Assembly (NCBI RefSeq): GCF_000304335.1
Contig: NZ_CAJF01000008.1
Location: 1 to 64,000, forward strand
Direction: 5' to 3'
DNA from: Microbacterium yannicii PS01
GTDB lineage: Bacteria > Actinomycetota > Actinomycetes > Actinomycetales > Microbacteriaceae
DNA length: 64,000 nucleotides
The position numbers and the translations under genes were made by a program. The notes below the pieces were generated by a model, which worked only from the letters and a program-made list of their open reading frames with translations, was not told the origin of the DNA and searched no databases. Of the stretch, positions 1 to 8,626 are shown piece after piece; within the stretch, counting starts at the first letter, position 1; every line of letters begins with the position of its first letter.

Positions 1-768
1 CTGACGCTGACGCTGACGCTGACGCTGACGCTGACGCGGATGCTGACGCTGACGCTGACGCGGATGCCGATGCGGAGCCGAGCTGATGCGGATGCGGATG
101 CGGATGCTGATGCTGAAGCCGATGCCGACGCTGACGCTGACGCTGACGCTGACGCTGACGCTGACGCGGATGCCGACGCGGACGCGGATGCTGACGCCGA
201 TGCCGATGCCGATGCCGATGCCGATGCCGACGCGGATGCTGATGCTGATGCTGATGCTTATGCTGATGCTGATGCCGATGCTGACGCCGACGCTGACGCT
301 GACGCTGACGCCGACGCCGATGCCGATGCCGACGCCGACGCTGACGCCGACGGTGGCGACACGACCCTCGCCGAAGCGAGTGTGACGCAGACGCGCATCG
401 TCCGCGGCACGGGAGTCGTGCAGGTCGTCAACGGCAGCAACTTCGAGCCCGGTGAGACGGTCTCGGCGACGGTGAACTCCACGCCGTTCGACCTCGCGCC
501 GGTCGTGGCTGACGCCTCCGGCAACGTGCGGTTCACGTTCCCGGTCGGCGCCGACTTCGAACTCGGTGCGCACCGCGTCGAGGTCACGGGCTCGGTGTCG
601 GGAGCACTCCCGGTCGACCGCGAGCGGACCGCGTTCACGGTCGTGACGAAGAGCCTGCCGGCCACCGGCATGGATCCCGGCGGACTGGTCCTCGGAGGCG
701 TGGGAGCCGCAGCGCTCCTCGCCGCCGGCGCCGGCCTGCTCTTCCTCCGTAGGAAGCAGGACGCCTAA
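1..768 (+). CDS. LPXTG-anchored Asp-Ala repeat surface protein, 3' part, frameshifted
   Basis: This is the 3' end of a cell-wall-anchored surface protein that starts before the window. It holds a long (Asp-Ala)n stalk, then an Ig-like module of about 85 residues (around GSNFEPGETVSATV), the sortase motif LPATG encoded at 655-669, a hydrophobic helix and the basic tail RRKQDA. Sortase would cleave LPATG and attach the protein to peptidoglycan. The Asp-Ala frame is interrupted: bases 3-83 encode Asp-Ala in frame 3, which reaches a TGA at 84-86, while the stalk continues in frame 1 from base 82. Removing one base near 81 joins the two frames. This is either a sequencing error in a repeat or a real slippage mutation. 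An ATG-initiated reading from 40 would begin with a Leu-Thr stretch and is unlikely to be the true start. Confidence 0.75.
   Translation: MTLTLTLTLTLTRMLTLTLTRMPMRSRADADADADADAEADADADADADADADADADADADADADADADADADADADADADADADAYADADADADADADADADADADADADADADADGGDTTLAEASVTQTRIVRGTGVVQVVNGSNFEPGETVSATVNSTPFDLAPVVADASGNVRFTFPVGADFELGAHRVEVTGSVSGALPVDRERTAFTVVTKSLPATGMDPGGLVLGGVGAAALLAAGAGLLFLRRKQDA
3..351 (+). repeat. 6-bp tandem repeat encoding (Asp-Ala)n
   Basis: The unit is GAC/GAT GCT/GCC/GCG, repeated more than 50 times with synonymous variation. It forms the acidic stalk of the surface protein. The array runs off the left edge, so its full length is unknown. It contains the apparent one-base frameshift near position 81. 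Confidence 0.9.
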
Positions 769-776
769 GCGATAGA

Positions 777-811
777 AAGGGGTGGGCGCATCCACGATGC
801 GCCCACCCCTT
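777..811 (+). terminator. Rho-independent-type terminator after the surface protein
   Basis: A perfect 15-bp stem (777-791 with 797-811) closes a 5-nt loop nine bases after the stop codon. There is no long T run, which is common in high-GC actinobacteria. Confidence 0.8.
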
Positions 812-843
812 CGTCGTTCCTGAGGCATCCGACCGGAAATCAC

Positions 844-1614
844 GTGACAGCACCACGACACCGCACCCGCCGACCCCGGCTCCCGCACACGATCGCCGCC
901 GCGGCGACCGTCGCGATCGTCGCGGGCTACGCCTTCGTCAGCGCGACCTTCACCCTCCCGCCCACCCCGGCGCGCCCCGCTGTCGCCGACGCGTTCGGCC
1001 CCTACTTCTCCCAGCAGTGGAACGTCTTCGCCCCGAACATCCTCAAGGCGAACCGCGAGCTGCAGCTCCAGGTTCAATGGCGCGAGGGCGACGAACTCGT
1101 ACACAGCGAGTGGATCGACGTCACCGACACCGAGTTCGCGGCGGTCCGCGGCATCCCCACCCCCTCCCGAATCCAGAAGAGCAGCTTCAACGCGACGTCC
1201 GCCTACATGTCGCGCTACGGCGAACTCACGGACGAGCAGCAGGATCGCGTGCGCGACACCTTCATCGAAGGCCAGGGAGGCGGTCAGTTCGCCCCGATCC
1301 CCGACGACGAGCTGATCGACGAGATCGATGAGCTGGGCGAGAGTCGCGCGGCGGTCGTCCGGTTCCTCCGCTACGACTACATGCTCGGCCGATTCGCGCG
1401 AGCCTTCGGAAGCGCGTACTTCGATCGTGAAATCGAACGAGTGCGCTGGCGGGTGCACATCGAGCGGCCGAACGACTTCCTGCATCGCTTCGACGACACC
1501 CCCCAGCGCGAGGCGACCAATGTCACCTTCGGCTGGCGCCAGCCCGTCGCGGAGATCGACCCGCAGGTGCTGGCCATCTACGACGACGTCATCCAGAGAT
1601 ACGCGGGGAGGTGA
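844..1614 (+). CDS. DUF5819 family membrane-anchored protein
   Basis: A 256-residue protein with one N-terminal membrane helix (about residues 15-37) and a soluble part that is probably extracytoplasmic. The motif FGPYFSQQWNVFAPNI (51-66) is characteristic of DUF5819. The function is unknown. DUF5819 genes typically lie next to HTTM (vitamin-K-dependent gamma-carboxylase-like) genes, as here, and the two may act together. The start is GTG at 844 with only a weak upstream GGAA. The stop at 1612-1614 lies inside the ribosome-binding region of the HTTM gene, which suggests one operon. Confidence 0.8.
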   Translation: MTAPRHRTRRPRLPHTIAAAATVAIVAGYAFVSATFTLPPTPARPAVADAFGPYFSQQWNVFAPNILKANRELQLQVQWREGDELVHSEWIDVTDTEFAAVRGIPTPSRIQKSSFNATSAYMSRYGELTDEQQDRVRDTFIEGQGGGQFAPIPDDELIDEIDELGESRAAVVRFLRYDYMLGRFARAFGSAYFDREIERVRWRVHIERPNDFLHRFDDTPQREATNVTFGWRQPVAEIDPQVLAIYDDVIQRYAGR

Positions 1615-1622
1615 GGGGCCCG

Positions 1623-3026
1623 ATGACCACGACTTCGGAGAAGACGACGGATGCCGCGTCCCCCGCGTCCGAGCGCGCGCGGCGCGTGTCCGCGGCGCTG
1701 AAGCCTACGACTTTGTGGCAGCGGTTCGCCGCGTGGCTGACCGGAGCGCAACGCGCCACGGTGAGCTTCTCGATCCTGCGCATCCTCTACGGGATCGCGA
1801 TGCTCATCGTGCTGATTCCGAGCCTGCCCGACCGCCACTATCTCTGGGGCGCGGGATCGTGGTGGGTCGAGCCCGAGGCCAAGCGCCGCGGCTGGTGGGA
1901 ACCGCTGCGGCTGCTCTTCTCGAAGGACAGCCTGTTCTGGTTCGACGTCGCGTATGCCGTGCTGCTGGTGCTCGTGCTGCTCTTCCTCGTCGGCTTCAAG
2001 ACGCGCTGGGTGACGCCGGTGCTGCTGGTGTTCTGGGTCGGCTTGTCGACGAACAGCACGCTGTTGACCAACGGCGGCGACACCCTCATGCGCATCGTGC
2101 TGCTCTTCGTGGTCTTCGCGAACCTGAGCGAGCACTTCTCTGTCGACGCATGGCTGCGCCGTCGCTCTGCGAAGCGAGGACGCGAGCCTCGCGCGCTCCC
2201 GAGATGGCTGCCCCGGTGGCTCGTGAACTGGGCGCACAACACCGTTCTGATCCTGTGCTGCTACCAGATCTTCCTCGTCTACCTCGTGTCGTCGGTCCTG
2301 AAGCTCGCGGGGGAGGAATGGCTCGAAGGCTCCGCGATCTACTACGCGCTGAGCATCGACCAGTTCCGTGTGTTCCCTGTGCTCAGCGACCTGGTGTGGC
2401 AGTTCACGCCGGCGATCGTCCTCGGCTCGTGGCTCGCCCTCTGGGTGCAGCTGCTTCTGCCGGTCATGGCGATCTGGCGCCCGACGCGGTACATCGCGGT
2501 CGCGCTCATCACCGGGATGCACCTCGGCATCGCGATCCTGCTCAGCCTGTGGCCGTTCTCCCTCGCGATGATCGCCCTGGATCTGCTGCTCGTGCGCGAC
2601 ACGTCGTGGCGACGCGCCGCGGGATGGGTGCAGAGAACGAGCCGCGGCATCCGTCGTGCGATCAGTGAACCGGATGCCGGACGCGCCTCGACACCGACCG
2701 TGCCGCCGCCGCCGTACACGCCACCTCCCGCGACTCGTATCGCCGACGCGGACGTGCCGGTTCGGTCAGCGACGCTCGCCCCCGTCGGCGCCGCCGAGCC
2801 TTCGGATTCGGCTTCGACAGCCGAGCCGGGGTCATCAGCGGAGACGGACATGACCGCGCCCGACGCGGCGGACGACCGGAAGCCGGCCGGATCGCCTGAG
2901 CCGAGCCCGGTCGCCCCTTCCGGTGAGGACTCCTCGCCCGAGGAGTCCTCAGAGCCGGGCCCCGAAGCCGGGAACGAGCCCACACGATCCCGTTCACGCG
3001 CCCGCCGCGCCGCGAAACCACGATGA
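1623..3026 (+). CDS. HTTM domain integral membrane protein (vitamin-K-dependent gamma-carboxylase-like)
   Basis: A 467-residue polytopic membrane protein. The N-terminal two thirds (about residues 30-320) has several hydrophobic helices and the typical HTTM pattern: SFSILRILYG, LLFLVGFKTRWVTPVLL, NGGDTLMRIVLLF. The last 130 or so residues are Pro/Ser/Glu-rich and probably disordered. HTTM is related to the membrane domain of vitamin K gamma-glutamyl carboxylase, but bacterial substrates are unknown. The ATG at 1623 follows GGGGAGGTGAGGGG. A GTG at 1611 is also in frame but overlaps the upstream stop. The stop overlaps the next start by 4 bp (ATGA), so the FAD oxidoreductase is translationally coupled. 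Confidence 0.85.
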   Translation: MTTTSEKTTDAASPASERARRVSAALKPTTLWQRFAAWLTGAQRATVSFSILRILYGIAMLIVLIPSLPDRHYLWGAGSWWVEPEAKRRGWWEPLRLLFSKDSLFWFDVAYAVLLVLVLLFLVGFKTRWVTPVLLVFWVGLSTNSTLLTNGGDTLMRIVLLFVVFANLSEHFSVDAWLRRRSAKRGREPRALPRWLPRWLVNWAHNTVLILCCYQIFLVYLVSSVLKLAGEEWLEGSAIYYALSIDQFRVFPVLSDLVWQFTPAIVLGSWLALWVQLLLPVMAIWRPTRYIAVALITGMHLGIAILLSLWPFSLAMIALDLLLVRDTSWRRAAGWVQRTSRGIRRAISEPDAGRASTPTVPPPPYTPPPATRIADADVPVRSATLAPVGAAEPSDSASTAEPGSSAETDMTAPDAADDRKPAGSPEPSPVAPSGEDSSPEESSEPGPEAGNEPTRSRSRARRAAKPR

Positions 3027-4459
3027 TCGACGCCGTCGTCGTCGGCGCGGGCATCAACGGCCTCGCCGCCGCGGTGGTGCTCGCGCGGGCGGGACTCGAC
3101 GTCGAGGTGTGGGAAGCCAACCCCACCGCGGGGGGAGGCGCTCGGACGCTGCCGCTCAACGAACCCGGGTTCGTGCACGACTGGGGCTCGGCCGTGCATC
3201 CGATGGCGCTGGCGTCGCCGTTCTTCCGTGCCTTCGGCCTCGCCGAACGCATCGAGCTGACCGCTCCCGAGGCGTCGTACGCTCAGCCGCTCGACGGCCG
3301 TCACGCCGCCGTGGCCTGGCGGGACCTCGGCCGCACCGCCGACGAGCTCGGCCGCGACGGCCCGGCGTGGCGCCGCCTGTTCGCACCCCTCGCCGGGAGA
3401 AGCGCTCAGCTGCTCGACACCGTGATGGCGCCGATGCTTCCGATGCCGGCGCACCCGCTCCTCGCGGCGCGGCTCGGACTGCGGATGGCCCGCACGGGCC
3501 TGCCCGGCGCTCCGTGGAGGTTCTCGGGCGACGCGGCGCCCGCTCTTCTCGCGGGAGTGTTCGCGCACTCGATCAGCCCTCTGCCCTCCCTGGCCGCAGC
3601 CGCGCCGGGCCTGGTTCTCGCGACGCTCGCCCACACCGTCGGCTGGCCGATCCCGCACGGTGGTAGCCAGGCGATCACCGATGCGCTGATGGCCGACGCC
3701 ACCGCGCACGGCGCCCGCATCCTGCTCGACCATCGCGTCTCGTCGGTCGCCGACCTGCCGCCCGCCCGCGCCGTACTCCTCGACACCTCGCCCCGCGCGC
3801 TGGTCGCGATCGCAGGCGATCGGGTCGACTCGCGGTATCGGCGTGCCGCCGCGCATTTCCGGCACGGGGATGCCGCCACCAAGGTCGACTTCGCGCTGCG
3901 CGGGCCGGTGCCGTGGGCGGCGCACGACGTATCGCGCGCCGGCACCGTGCACCTCGGCGGAACGTGGCGCGACGTCGCGCAGGGCGAGGCGGATGTCGCA
4001 GCCGGCCGCCACGCGAAGCGCCCCTACGTGCTCGTCTCGCAGCCTGGTCTCGTCGATCCGACCCGCGCGCCCGAAGGATCACAGACGCTCTGGACGTACG
4101 CCCACGTTCCCGCCGGCAGCGATGTCGACGTGCGGGAAGCGGTGATCGCGCAGCTCGAGCGCTTCGCGCCGGGCTTCCGCGACCAGATCATCGCGAGCAG
4201 CGTGACGACGGCGCGCGACCTGGAGCGCGGTGACGCGAACCTCGTCGGGGGAGACATCGCGACCGGACAGGTGTCACTCCGGCAGCTCGTCGCCCGCCCG
4301 GTCCTCTCGCGGGCGCCGTGGCGCGCGGGCCCAGGAATCTACCTGTGTTCCGCGGCCACGACTCCGGGCCCGGGTGTCCACGGCATGGCCGGGTTCCAGG
4401 CCGCCCGGTTGGCGCTGCAGGACGTGTTCGGCGGCCCCACGCCCGACCTCGCCCCCTGA
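3023..4459 (+). CDS. FAD-dependent oxidoreductase, phytoene-desaturase-like
   Basis: A 478-residue flavoprotein of the CrtI/amine-oxidase type. The dinucleotide-binding motif VVVGAGINGLAAA is at residues 5-17, followed by the typical acidic residue (VWE). The C-terminus has the FAD-contacting segment GPGVHGMAGFQAA. The substrate is not identifiable and no other carotenoid genes are nearby. It overlaps the HTTM stop by 4 bp and ends a DUF5819-HTTM-oxidoreductase operon, so it may act on whatever the HTTM protein handles. Confidence 0.8.
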   Translation: MIDAVVVGAGINGLAAAVVLARAGLDVEVWEANPTAGGGARTLPLNEPGFVHDWGSAVHPMALASPFFRAFGLAERIELTAPEASYAQPLDGRHAAVAWRDLGRTADELGRDGPAWRRLFAPLAGRSAQLLDTVMAPMLPMPAHPLLAARLGLRMARTGLPGAPWRFSGDAAPALLAGVFAHSISPLPSLAAAAPGLVLATLAHTVGWPIPHGGSQAITDALMADATAHGARILLDHRVSSVADLPPARAVLLDTSPRALVAIAGDRVDSRYRRAAAHFRHGDAATKVDFALRGPVPWAAHDVSRAGTVHLGGTWRDVAQGEADVAAGRHAKRPYVLVSQPGLVDPTRAPEGSQTLWTYAHVPAGSDVDVREAVIAQLERFAPGFRDQIIASSVTTARDLERGDANLVGGDIATGQVSLRQLVARPVLSRAPWRAGPGIYLCSAATTPGPGVHGMAGFQAARLALQDVFGGPTPDLAP

Positions 4460-4582
4460 CTTCTTGGCCGTTCCGGTGCGCTGCTCCGCGGCATCCGTTC
4501 GCTCCTCCTCTTCTCTTCGCGCCCGGAGCACGCCACGGAGACGGATCGGGGTTCGTTCAGGCGCCTCGCATATGCCCCCGCT

Positions 4583-4588
4583 TACCAT
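4583..4588 (+). promoter_or_regulatory. -10 box for leaderless glmS
   Basis: TACCAT ends 7 nt before the glmS ATG, so transcription would begin at or next to the start codon. No Shine-Dalgarno sequence precedes the ATG. Confidence 0.6.
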
Positions 4589-4595
4589 TGACCCC

Positions 4596-6446
4596 ATGTG
4601 TGGAATCGTCGGATACGTCGGCCCCCGGCAGAGCCAGGCCATCCTGATCTCGGGTCTTTCGCGCCTCGAGTACCGCGGCTACGACTCGGCCGGCATCGCC
4701 GTGATCGATGGCGACGGCGGTCTCGGGATGCGCAAGCGCGCGGGCAAGCTCAAGGTGCTGCGCGACGACCTCGACCAGGTCCCTCTCGCCGACGGCACCA
4801 CCGGCATCGGCCACACCCGATGGGCGACGCACGGCGGCCCGACCGACGGCAACGCCCACCCGCACCTGGCCGACGACGACAAGCTCGCCGTCATTCACAA
4901 CGGGATCATCGAGAACTTCTCCGAGCTCAAGTCCGAACTCGTCGGCGAGGGCTTCACGTTCCGCAGCGAGACCGACACCGAGGTCGCTGCGGTGCTCCTC
5001 GGCCGCGAGTACCGACGCACCGGAGACCTGGCGACGGCGTTCCGCAGCGTCGTCTCGCGCCTGGAGGGCGCCTTCACGCTGCTCGCCATGCACGAGGACC
5101 AGCCCGGCCTCGTCGTCGGTGCGCGTCGCAACTCGCCGCTCGTGATCGGCCTCGGCGAGGGCGAGAACTTCCTCGGATCCGACGTCGCCGCCTTCGTCGA
5201 GCACACCCGCAACGCCCTGGCCATCGGTCAGGACCAGATCGTCGCCATCACGCCGTCCGGCGTCGAGGTCACCGACTTCGACGGCAACCCGGTCGAGGTC
5301 GAGCCCTTCGAAGTGACGTGGGACGCCTCGGCCGCCGAGAAGGGCGGCTGGTCGTCGTTCATGGCCAAGGAGGTCTCGGAAGAGCCCGAGGCGGTCGCCA
5401 AGACGATCCTCGGTCGCATCCGCGAGGGCGAGGTCGTGATCCCCGAGCTCGACGGCATGGACGACCTCTTCGCGGGCATCTCGCGCATCATCGTCATCGC
5501 CTGCGGCACCGCCGCCTACGCCGGACAGGTAGGCAAGTACGCGATCGAGCAGTGGACCCGCATCCCCGTCGACGTCGAGCTCGCCCACGAGTTCCGCTAC
5601 CGCGATCCGGTGATCGGTCCCGACACCCTCGTCGTGTCGATCAGCCAGTCGGGCGAGACCATGGACACGCTCATGGCGGTCAAGTACGCCCGCGAGCACG
5701 GCGCGAAGACGCTGTCGATCTGCAACACCCAGGGCGCGACGATCCCGCGTGAGTCCGACGCGATCGTCTACACCCACGCCGGCCCCGAGGTCGCCGTCGC
5801 CTCGACGAAGGCCTTCGTCGCGCAGATCACCGCGCTGTACCTCATGGGCCTGCACATCGGACGGGTGCGCGGCGCGGTCTCGAAGGCGGATGCCGCTGCG
5901 CACGTCCGCGAGCTCGAAGGCATCCCGGCCAAGATCTCACTCATCCTGGAGCGCGAGCAGCCCCGCATCGAGCAGTTCGCGCACTGGATGGCCGACACCC
6001 GCTCGGTGCTGTTCCTCGGCCGCCACGTCGGCTACCCGATCGCGCTCGAAGGCGCGCTCAAGCTCAAGGAGCTCGCCTACATCCACGCCGAGGGCTTCGC
6101 CGCCGGCGAGCTGAAGCACGGGCCGATCGCGCTCATCGAGCCGGGCCAGCCCGTCTTCGTGATCGTGCCGTCGCCGAGCCAGTCGGCCGAGATGCACAAG
6201 AAGGTCATCTCGTCGATCGAAGAGATCCGCGCCCGCGGCGCCCGCGTCATCGCGATCGCCGAAGAGGGCGACGCCGCCGTGCTGCCGAAGGCCGACGAGG
6301 TGCTGCGCATCCCGCTGGCCGCGCCGTTCTTCGAGCCGCTGCTCGCGGTCGTGCCGCTGCACATCTTCGCGATGGGCCTCGCCACCGCCAAGGGTCTCGA
6401 CGTCGACCAGCCCCGCAACCTCGCCAAGTCCGTCACTGTGGAGTAG
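4596..6446 (+). CDS. glmS: Glutamine--fructose-6-phosphate aminotransferase (isomerizing)
   Basis: A 616-residue cytoplasmic enzyme that makes glucosamine-6-phosphate from fructose-6-phosphate and glutamine, the first step towards UDP-GlcNAc for peptidoglycan. It starts MCGIVGYVG, so Cys2 becomes the N-terminal nucleophile of the glutamine amidotransferase domain after Met removal. Two SIS sugar-isomerase domains follow (about 295-430 and 465-600), and it ends in the conserved PRNLAKSVTVE. The longer in-frame reading upstream is rejected because the nucleophilic Cys must follow the initiator Met. The length matches the family. No glmS ribozyme is visible in the 136-bp gap upstream. Confidence 0.97.
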   Translation: MCGIVGYVGPRQSQAILISGLSRLEYRGYDSAGIAVIDGDGGLGMRKRAGKLKVLRDDLDQVPLADGTTGIGHTRWATHGGPTDGNAHPHLADDDKLAVIHNGIIENFSELKSELVGEGFTFRSETDTEVAAVLLGREYRRTGDLATAFRSVVSRLEGAFTLLAMHEDQPGLVVGARRNSPLVIGLGEGENFLGSDVAAFVEHTRNALAIGQDQIVAITPSGVEVTDFDGNPVEVEPFEVTWDASAAEKGGWSSFMAKEVSEEPEAVAKTILGRIREGEVVIPELDGMDDLFAGISRIIVIACGTAAYAGQVGKYAIEQWTRIPVDVELAHEFRYRDPVIGPDTLVVSISQSGETMDTLMAVKYAREHGAKTLSICNTQGATIPRESDAIVYTHAGPEVAVASTKAFVAQITALYLMGLHIGRVRGAVSKADAAAHVRELEGIPAKISLILEREQPRIEQFAHWMADTRSVLFLGRHVGYPIALEGALKLKELAYIHAEGFAAGELKHGPIALIEPGQPVFVIVPSPSQSAEMHKKVISSIEEIRARGARVIAIAEEGDAAVLPKADEVLRIPLAAPFFEPLLAVVPLHIFAMGLATAKGLDVDQPRNLAKSVTVE

Positions 6447-6465
6447 CCGCGGCGAGGGCGCGAGC

Positions 6466-6684
6466 TCAGCTCTCCTCAGGGTCCTCCAGGCGGAACCCCA
6501 CCTTGATGGTCACCTGGAAGTGCAGGACTCTCGACTCGTCCGCGTGCCCGCGAACCGAGACGACCTCGAACCAGTCGATGTTGCGGATCGTCCGACCCGC
6601 CCGGTCGAGTGCCGACCGGATGGCGGCATCCGTCCCTTCGGAGGATGTTCCAACGATCTCGCTGACGCTGTAGGTGTGTGCCAC
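6466..6684 (-). CDS. Dodecin family flavin-binding protein
   Basis: A 72-residue protein with the dodecin pattern YSVSEIVGTSSEG, WFEVVSVRGH and HFQVTIKVGFRLE. Dodecins form hollow dodecamers that bind flavins or CoA and act as cofactor stores or scavengers. The GTG at 6684 was chosen because GAGAGGGG lies at a good distance upstream and the resulting length matches the family. An ATG at 6720 would add 12 residues that do not look conserved. It is convergent with glmS, with only 19 bp between the stops. Confidence 0.9.
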   Translation of the reverse strand: MAHTYSVSEIVGTSSEGTDAAIRSALDRAGRTIRNIDWFEVVSVRGHADESRVLHFQVTIKVGFRLEDPEES

Positions 6685-6815
6685 GATGGCCCCTCTCTTC
6701 GATCCAACCGCCGCCATCATCTCGTCGGCGAAGCGGCGCGTCTAGGGTGCCCAACCGACGCGGCGGACGGGCTCGGCGTCGGGAGGCGCGACGAGGCTCG
6801 AGCAGCACGGCGCGA

Positions 6816-6821
6816 TAGGGT
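6816..6821 (+). promoter_or_regulatory. Possible -10 box for acpS-alr
   Basis: TAGGGT lies 36 nt before the acpS ATG, giving a short leader that contains CAGGAGGG. A second TAGGGT at 6743-6748 is another candidate. Confidence 0.35.
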
Positions 6822-6857
6822 GACGGATGCCGCGACCGCGGCGCGCAGGAGGGCTCC

Positions 6858-7256
6858 ATGATCGTCGGAATCGGCGTCGACCTGGTCGACATCGCACGGT
6901 TCGAGCGCACGATCGAACGCACGCCTCGCCTGGTCGAGCGGCTGTTCTCGGGATCCGAGCGCGCGCTCAAGCCCCATTCGCTCGCGGCGCGCTACGCCGC
7001 GAAGGAAGCGCTGATCAAGGCGCTCGGGGGCTCGGACGGCGTGCACTGGACCGAGATCGAAGTCGCGTCCGAGGCATCCGGTCGTCCTGTCTTCCTGCTC
7101 ACCGGCTCGACCGCCGCCGTCGTCGCCGCGCGCGGAATCACCGCGATGCACCTCTCGCTGTCGCACGACGCGGGCTTGGCCACCGCCTATGTCATCGCCG
7201 AGGCGGTTCCCGACTCGATCCGCGAGGCGGTCCCAGAGGCGGAGGGCCGCGCATGA
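6858..7256 (+). CDS. acpS: Holo-[acyl-carrier-protein] synthase
   Basis: A 132-residue enzyme that transfers 4'-phosphopantetheine from CoA to acyl carrier protein. The Mg-binding motif GIGVDLVDIARFE (Asp8) and the second signature RYAAKEALIKALG (Glu50) are present. The ATG follows CAGGAGGGCTCC. It overlaps alr by 4 bp (ATGA), so the two are co-translated. The C-terminal 15 or so residues extend beyond the conserved fold. Confidence 0.93.
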   Translation: MIVGIGVDLVDIARFERTIERTPRLVERLFSGSERALKPHSLAARYAAKEALIKALGGSDGVHWTEIEVASEASGRPVFLLTGSTAAVVAARGITAMHLSLSHDAGLATAYVIAEAVPDSIREAVPEAEGRA

Positions 7257-8377
7257 GCCGCCCGCCCGCCGGCCTGCTGCGCGAGGCCACCGTCGACGTC
7301 GGCGCGATCGCCGACAACGTGCGGCACCTGCGGCGGCTGACCGGATCCGAGGTGATCGCCGTCGTCAAGGCCGACGGGTACGGACACGGCGCCGTGCGCT
7401 CGGCGGTGGCGGCGCTCGAGGGCGGCGCCGCGCGCCTCGGAGTGTCGGACATCACCGAGGCGCTCGCCCTGCGCCGCGGCGGCATCGATGCCCCGATCGT
7501 CGCGTGGCTGCACGCACCCAGCGCGGACTTCACCGAGGCCGCGGCCCGAGGGATCGAGCTCGGCATCTCGAACCTGGACCAGCTGCAGAAAGCCGCGGCC
7601 GCGGCATCCGCCGATCGTCCCGCCTCGGTGCACCTGAAGCTCGAGACCGGACTCTCGCGCAACGGCATCGCACCGGCCGACTACCGCGTCGTGTTCGCCG
7701 AGGCGGCGCGGCTCGAGCGCATCGGCAAGCTGCGGGTGATCGCGCTCTTCAGCCACCTCTCCAACGCGTCGGCCGACGACGACCGGGCCGCCCTGCGCGC
7801 TTTCGAGGAGGGCGTCGGAATCGCCGCGACGCTCGGCCTCGCGCCGCCGCTGCGCCACATCGCCGCCACGCACGCGGCCATCGCGCTGCCGGAGTCCCGC
7901 CTCGGCTGCGTGCGCATCGGCATCGGCCTCTACGGGCTCTCGCCGTTCGACGACCGCTCGTCAGCCGACCTCGGCCTGCGCCCGGCGATGACCCTGCACG
8001 GGGCGGTCGCGGCCGTCCGTCGCGTTCCCGCGGGCACCGGCGTCTCGTACGGTTACGCCTACCGCACCGACCGCGACACGACCCTCGCGCTCGTGCCGCT
8101 CGGCTACGCCGACGGTGTTCCCAGGCAGGCCTCCGGCGCGGGGCCCGTCGTGATCGGCGGGCGCCGGTTCACCGTCGCGGGCCGCATCGCGATGGACCAG
8201 TTCGTCGTCGATGTCGGCGACGCGCCTGTGTCGGTCGGCGACGAGGTGCTGCTCTTCGGCGACCCCACGCTCGGCGCGCCGTCGGCGACGGAGTGGGCGG
8301 ATGCCGCCGGCACCATCAACTACGAGATCGTCACGCGGATCGGGCCTCGCGTCCCGCGCCGGCAGGTGGCCGAATGA
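7253..8377 (+). CDS. alr: Alanine racemase
   Basis: A 374-residue PLP enzyme that converts L- to D-alanine for peptidoglycan. Lys39 in VVKADGYGHG is the PLP Schiff-base lysine, and Tyr266 in GVSYGYAYR is the second catalytic base. The C-terminal beta domain contains RIAMDQFVVDV. The ATG at 7253 overlaps the acpS stop. The reading frame stays open upstream, but that part is antisense shadow of acpS. Confidence 0.96.
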   Translation: MSRPPAGLLREATVDVGAIADNVRHLRRLTGSEVIAVVKADGYGHGAVRSAVAALEGGAARLGVSDITEALALRRGGIDAPIVAWLHAPSADFTEAAARGIELGISNLDQLQKAAAAASADRPASVHLKLETGLSRNGIAPADYRVVFAEAARLERIGKLRVIALFSHLSNASADDDRAALRAFEEGVGIAATLGLAPPLRHIAATHAAIALPESRLGCVRIGIGLYGLSPFDDRSSADLGLRPAMTLHGAVAAVRRVPAGTGVSYGYAYRTDRDTTLALVPLGYADGVPRQASGAGPVVIGGRRFTVAGRIAMDQFVVDVGDAPVSVGDEVLLFGDPTLGAPSATEWADAAGTINYEIVTRIGPRVPRRQVAE

Positions 8378-8391
8378 GCGCGGCTGTTCGT

Positions 8392-8489
8392 GTTCGCAAT
8401 TCAGTCTCCCGGGCTGCGTATGGACGGACTTCGACCGAAACGGTGCAGCTCGAGCTCACCTCGGTGCACAGACAGACTGAATTGCGAAC
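8392..8489. repeat. 98-bp intergenic element with perfect 16-bp terminal inverted repeats
   Basis: The arm at 8392-8407 is the exact reverse complement of 8474-8489, enclosing 66 bp. It fills the alr-tsaE gap and contains no gene. A second element of the same design but different arm sequence lies at 48268-48359. It is probably a REP/MITE-like palindromic element and could also fold as a terminator. Confidence 0.7.
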
Positions 8490-8626
8490 GGGAGGTGGGG
8501 CATGACTCTGTTCGGCGTACCGTGTGCAGGACCGACCTCGCGCCACCGACGCGGGTGCCGCGGAATCACCGGGCCGCGCGCCGCGTCACTGGCGATCGGT
8601 CCTGAGTTCGGTACGGGGGAGTGGCC

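Noticed and set aside
2342..4012. 556-codon minus-strand frame opposite the HTTM and oxidoreductase genes
   Set aside because: Arg/Gly-rich antisense shadow typical of high-GC DNA; the plus-strand genes have clear families.
4460..4595. glmS ribozyme/riboswitch upstream of glmS
   Set aside because: No glmS ribozyme core was recognisable, and a -10 box next to the ATG suggests a leaderless transcript.
8503..8626. Short gene between alr and tsaE
   Set aside because: The reading frame after 8502 is short, lacks a recognisable motif and follows a palindromic element.
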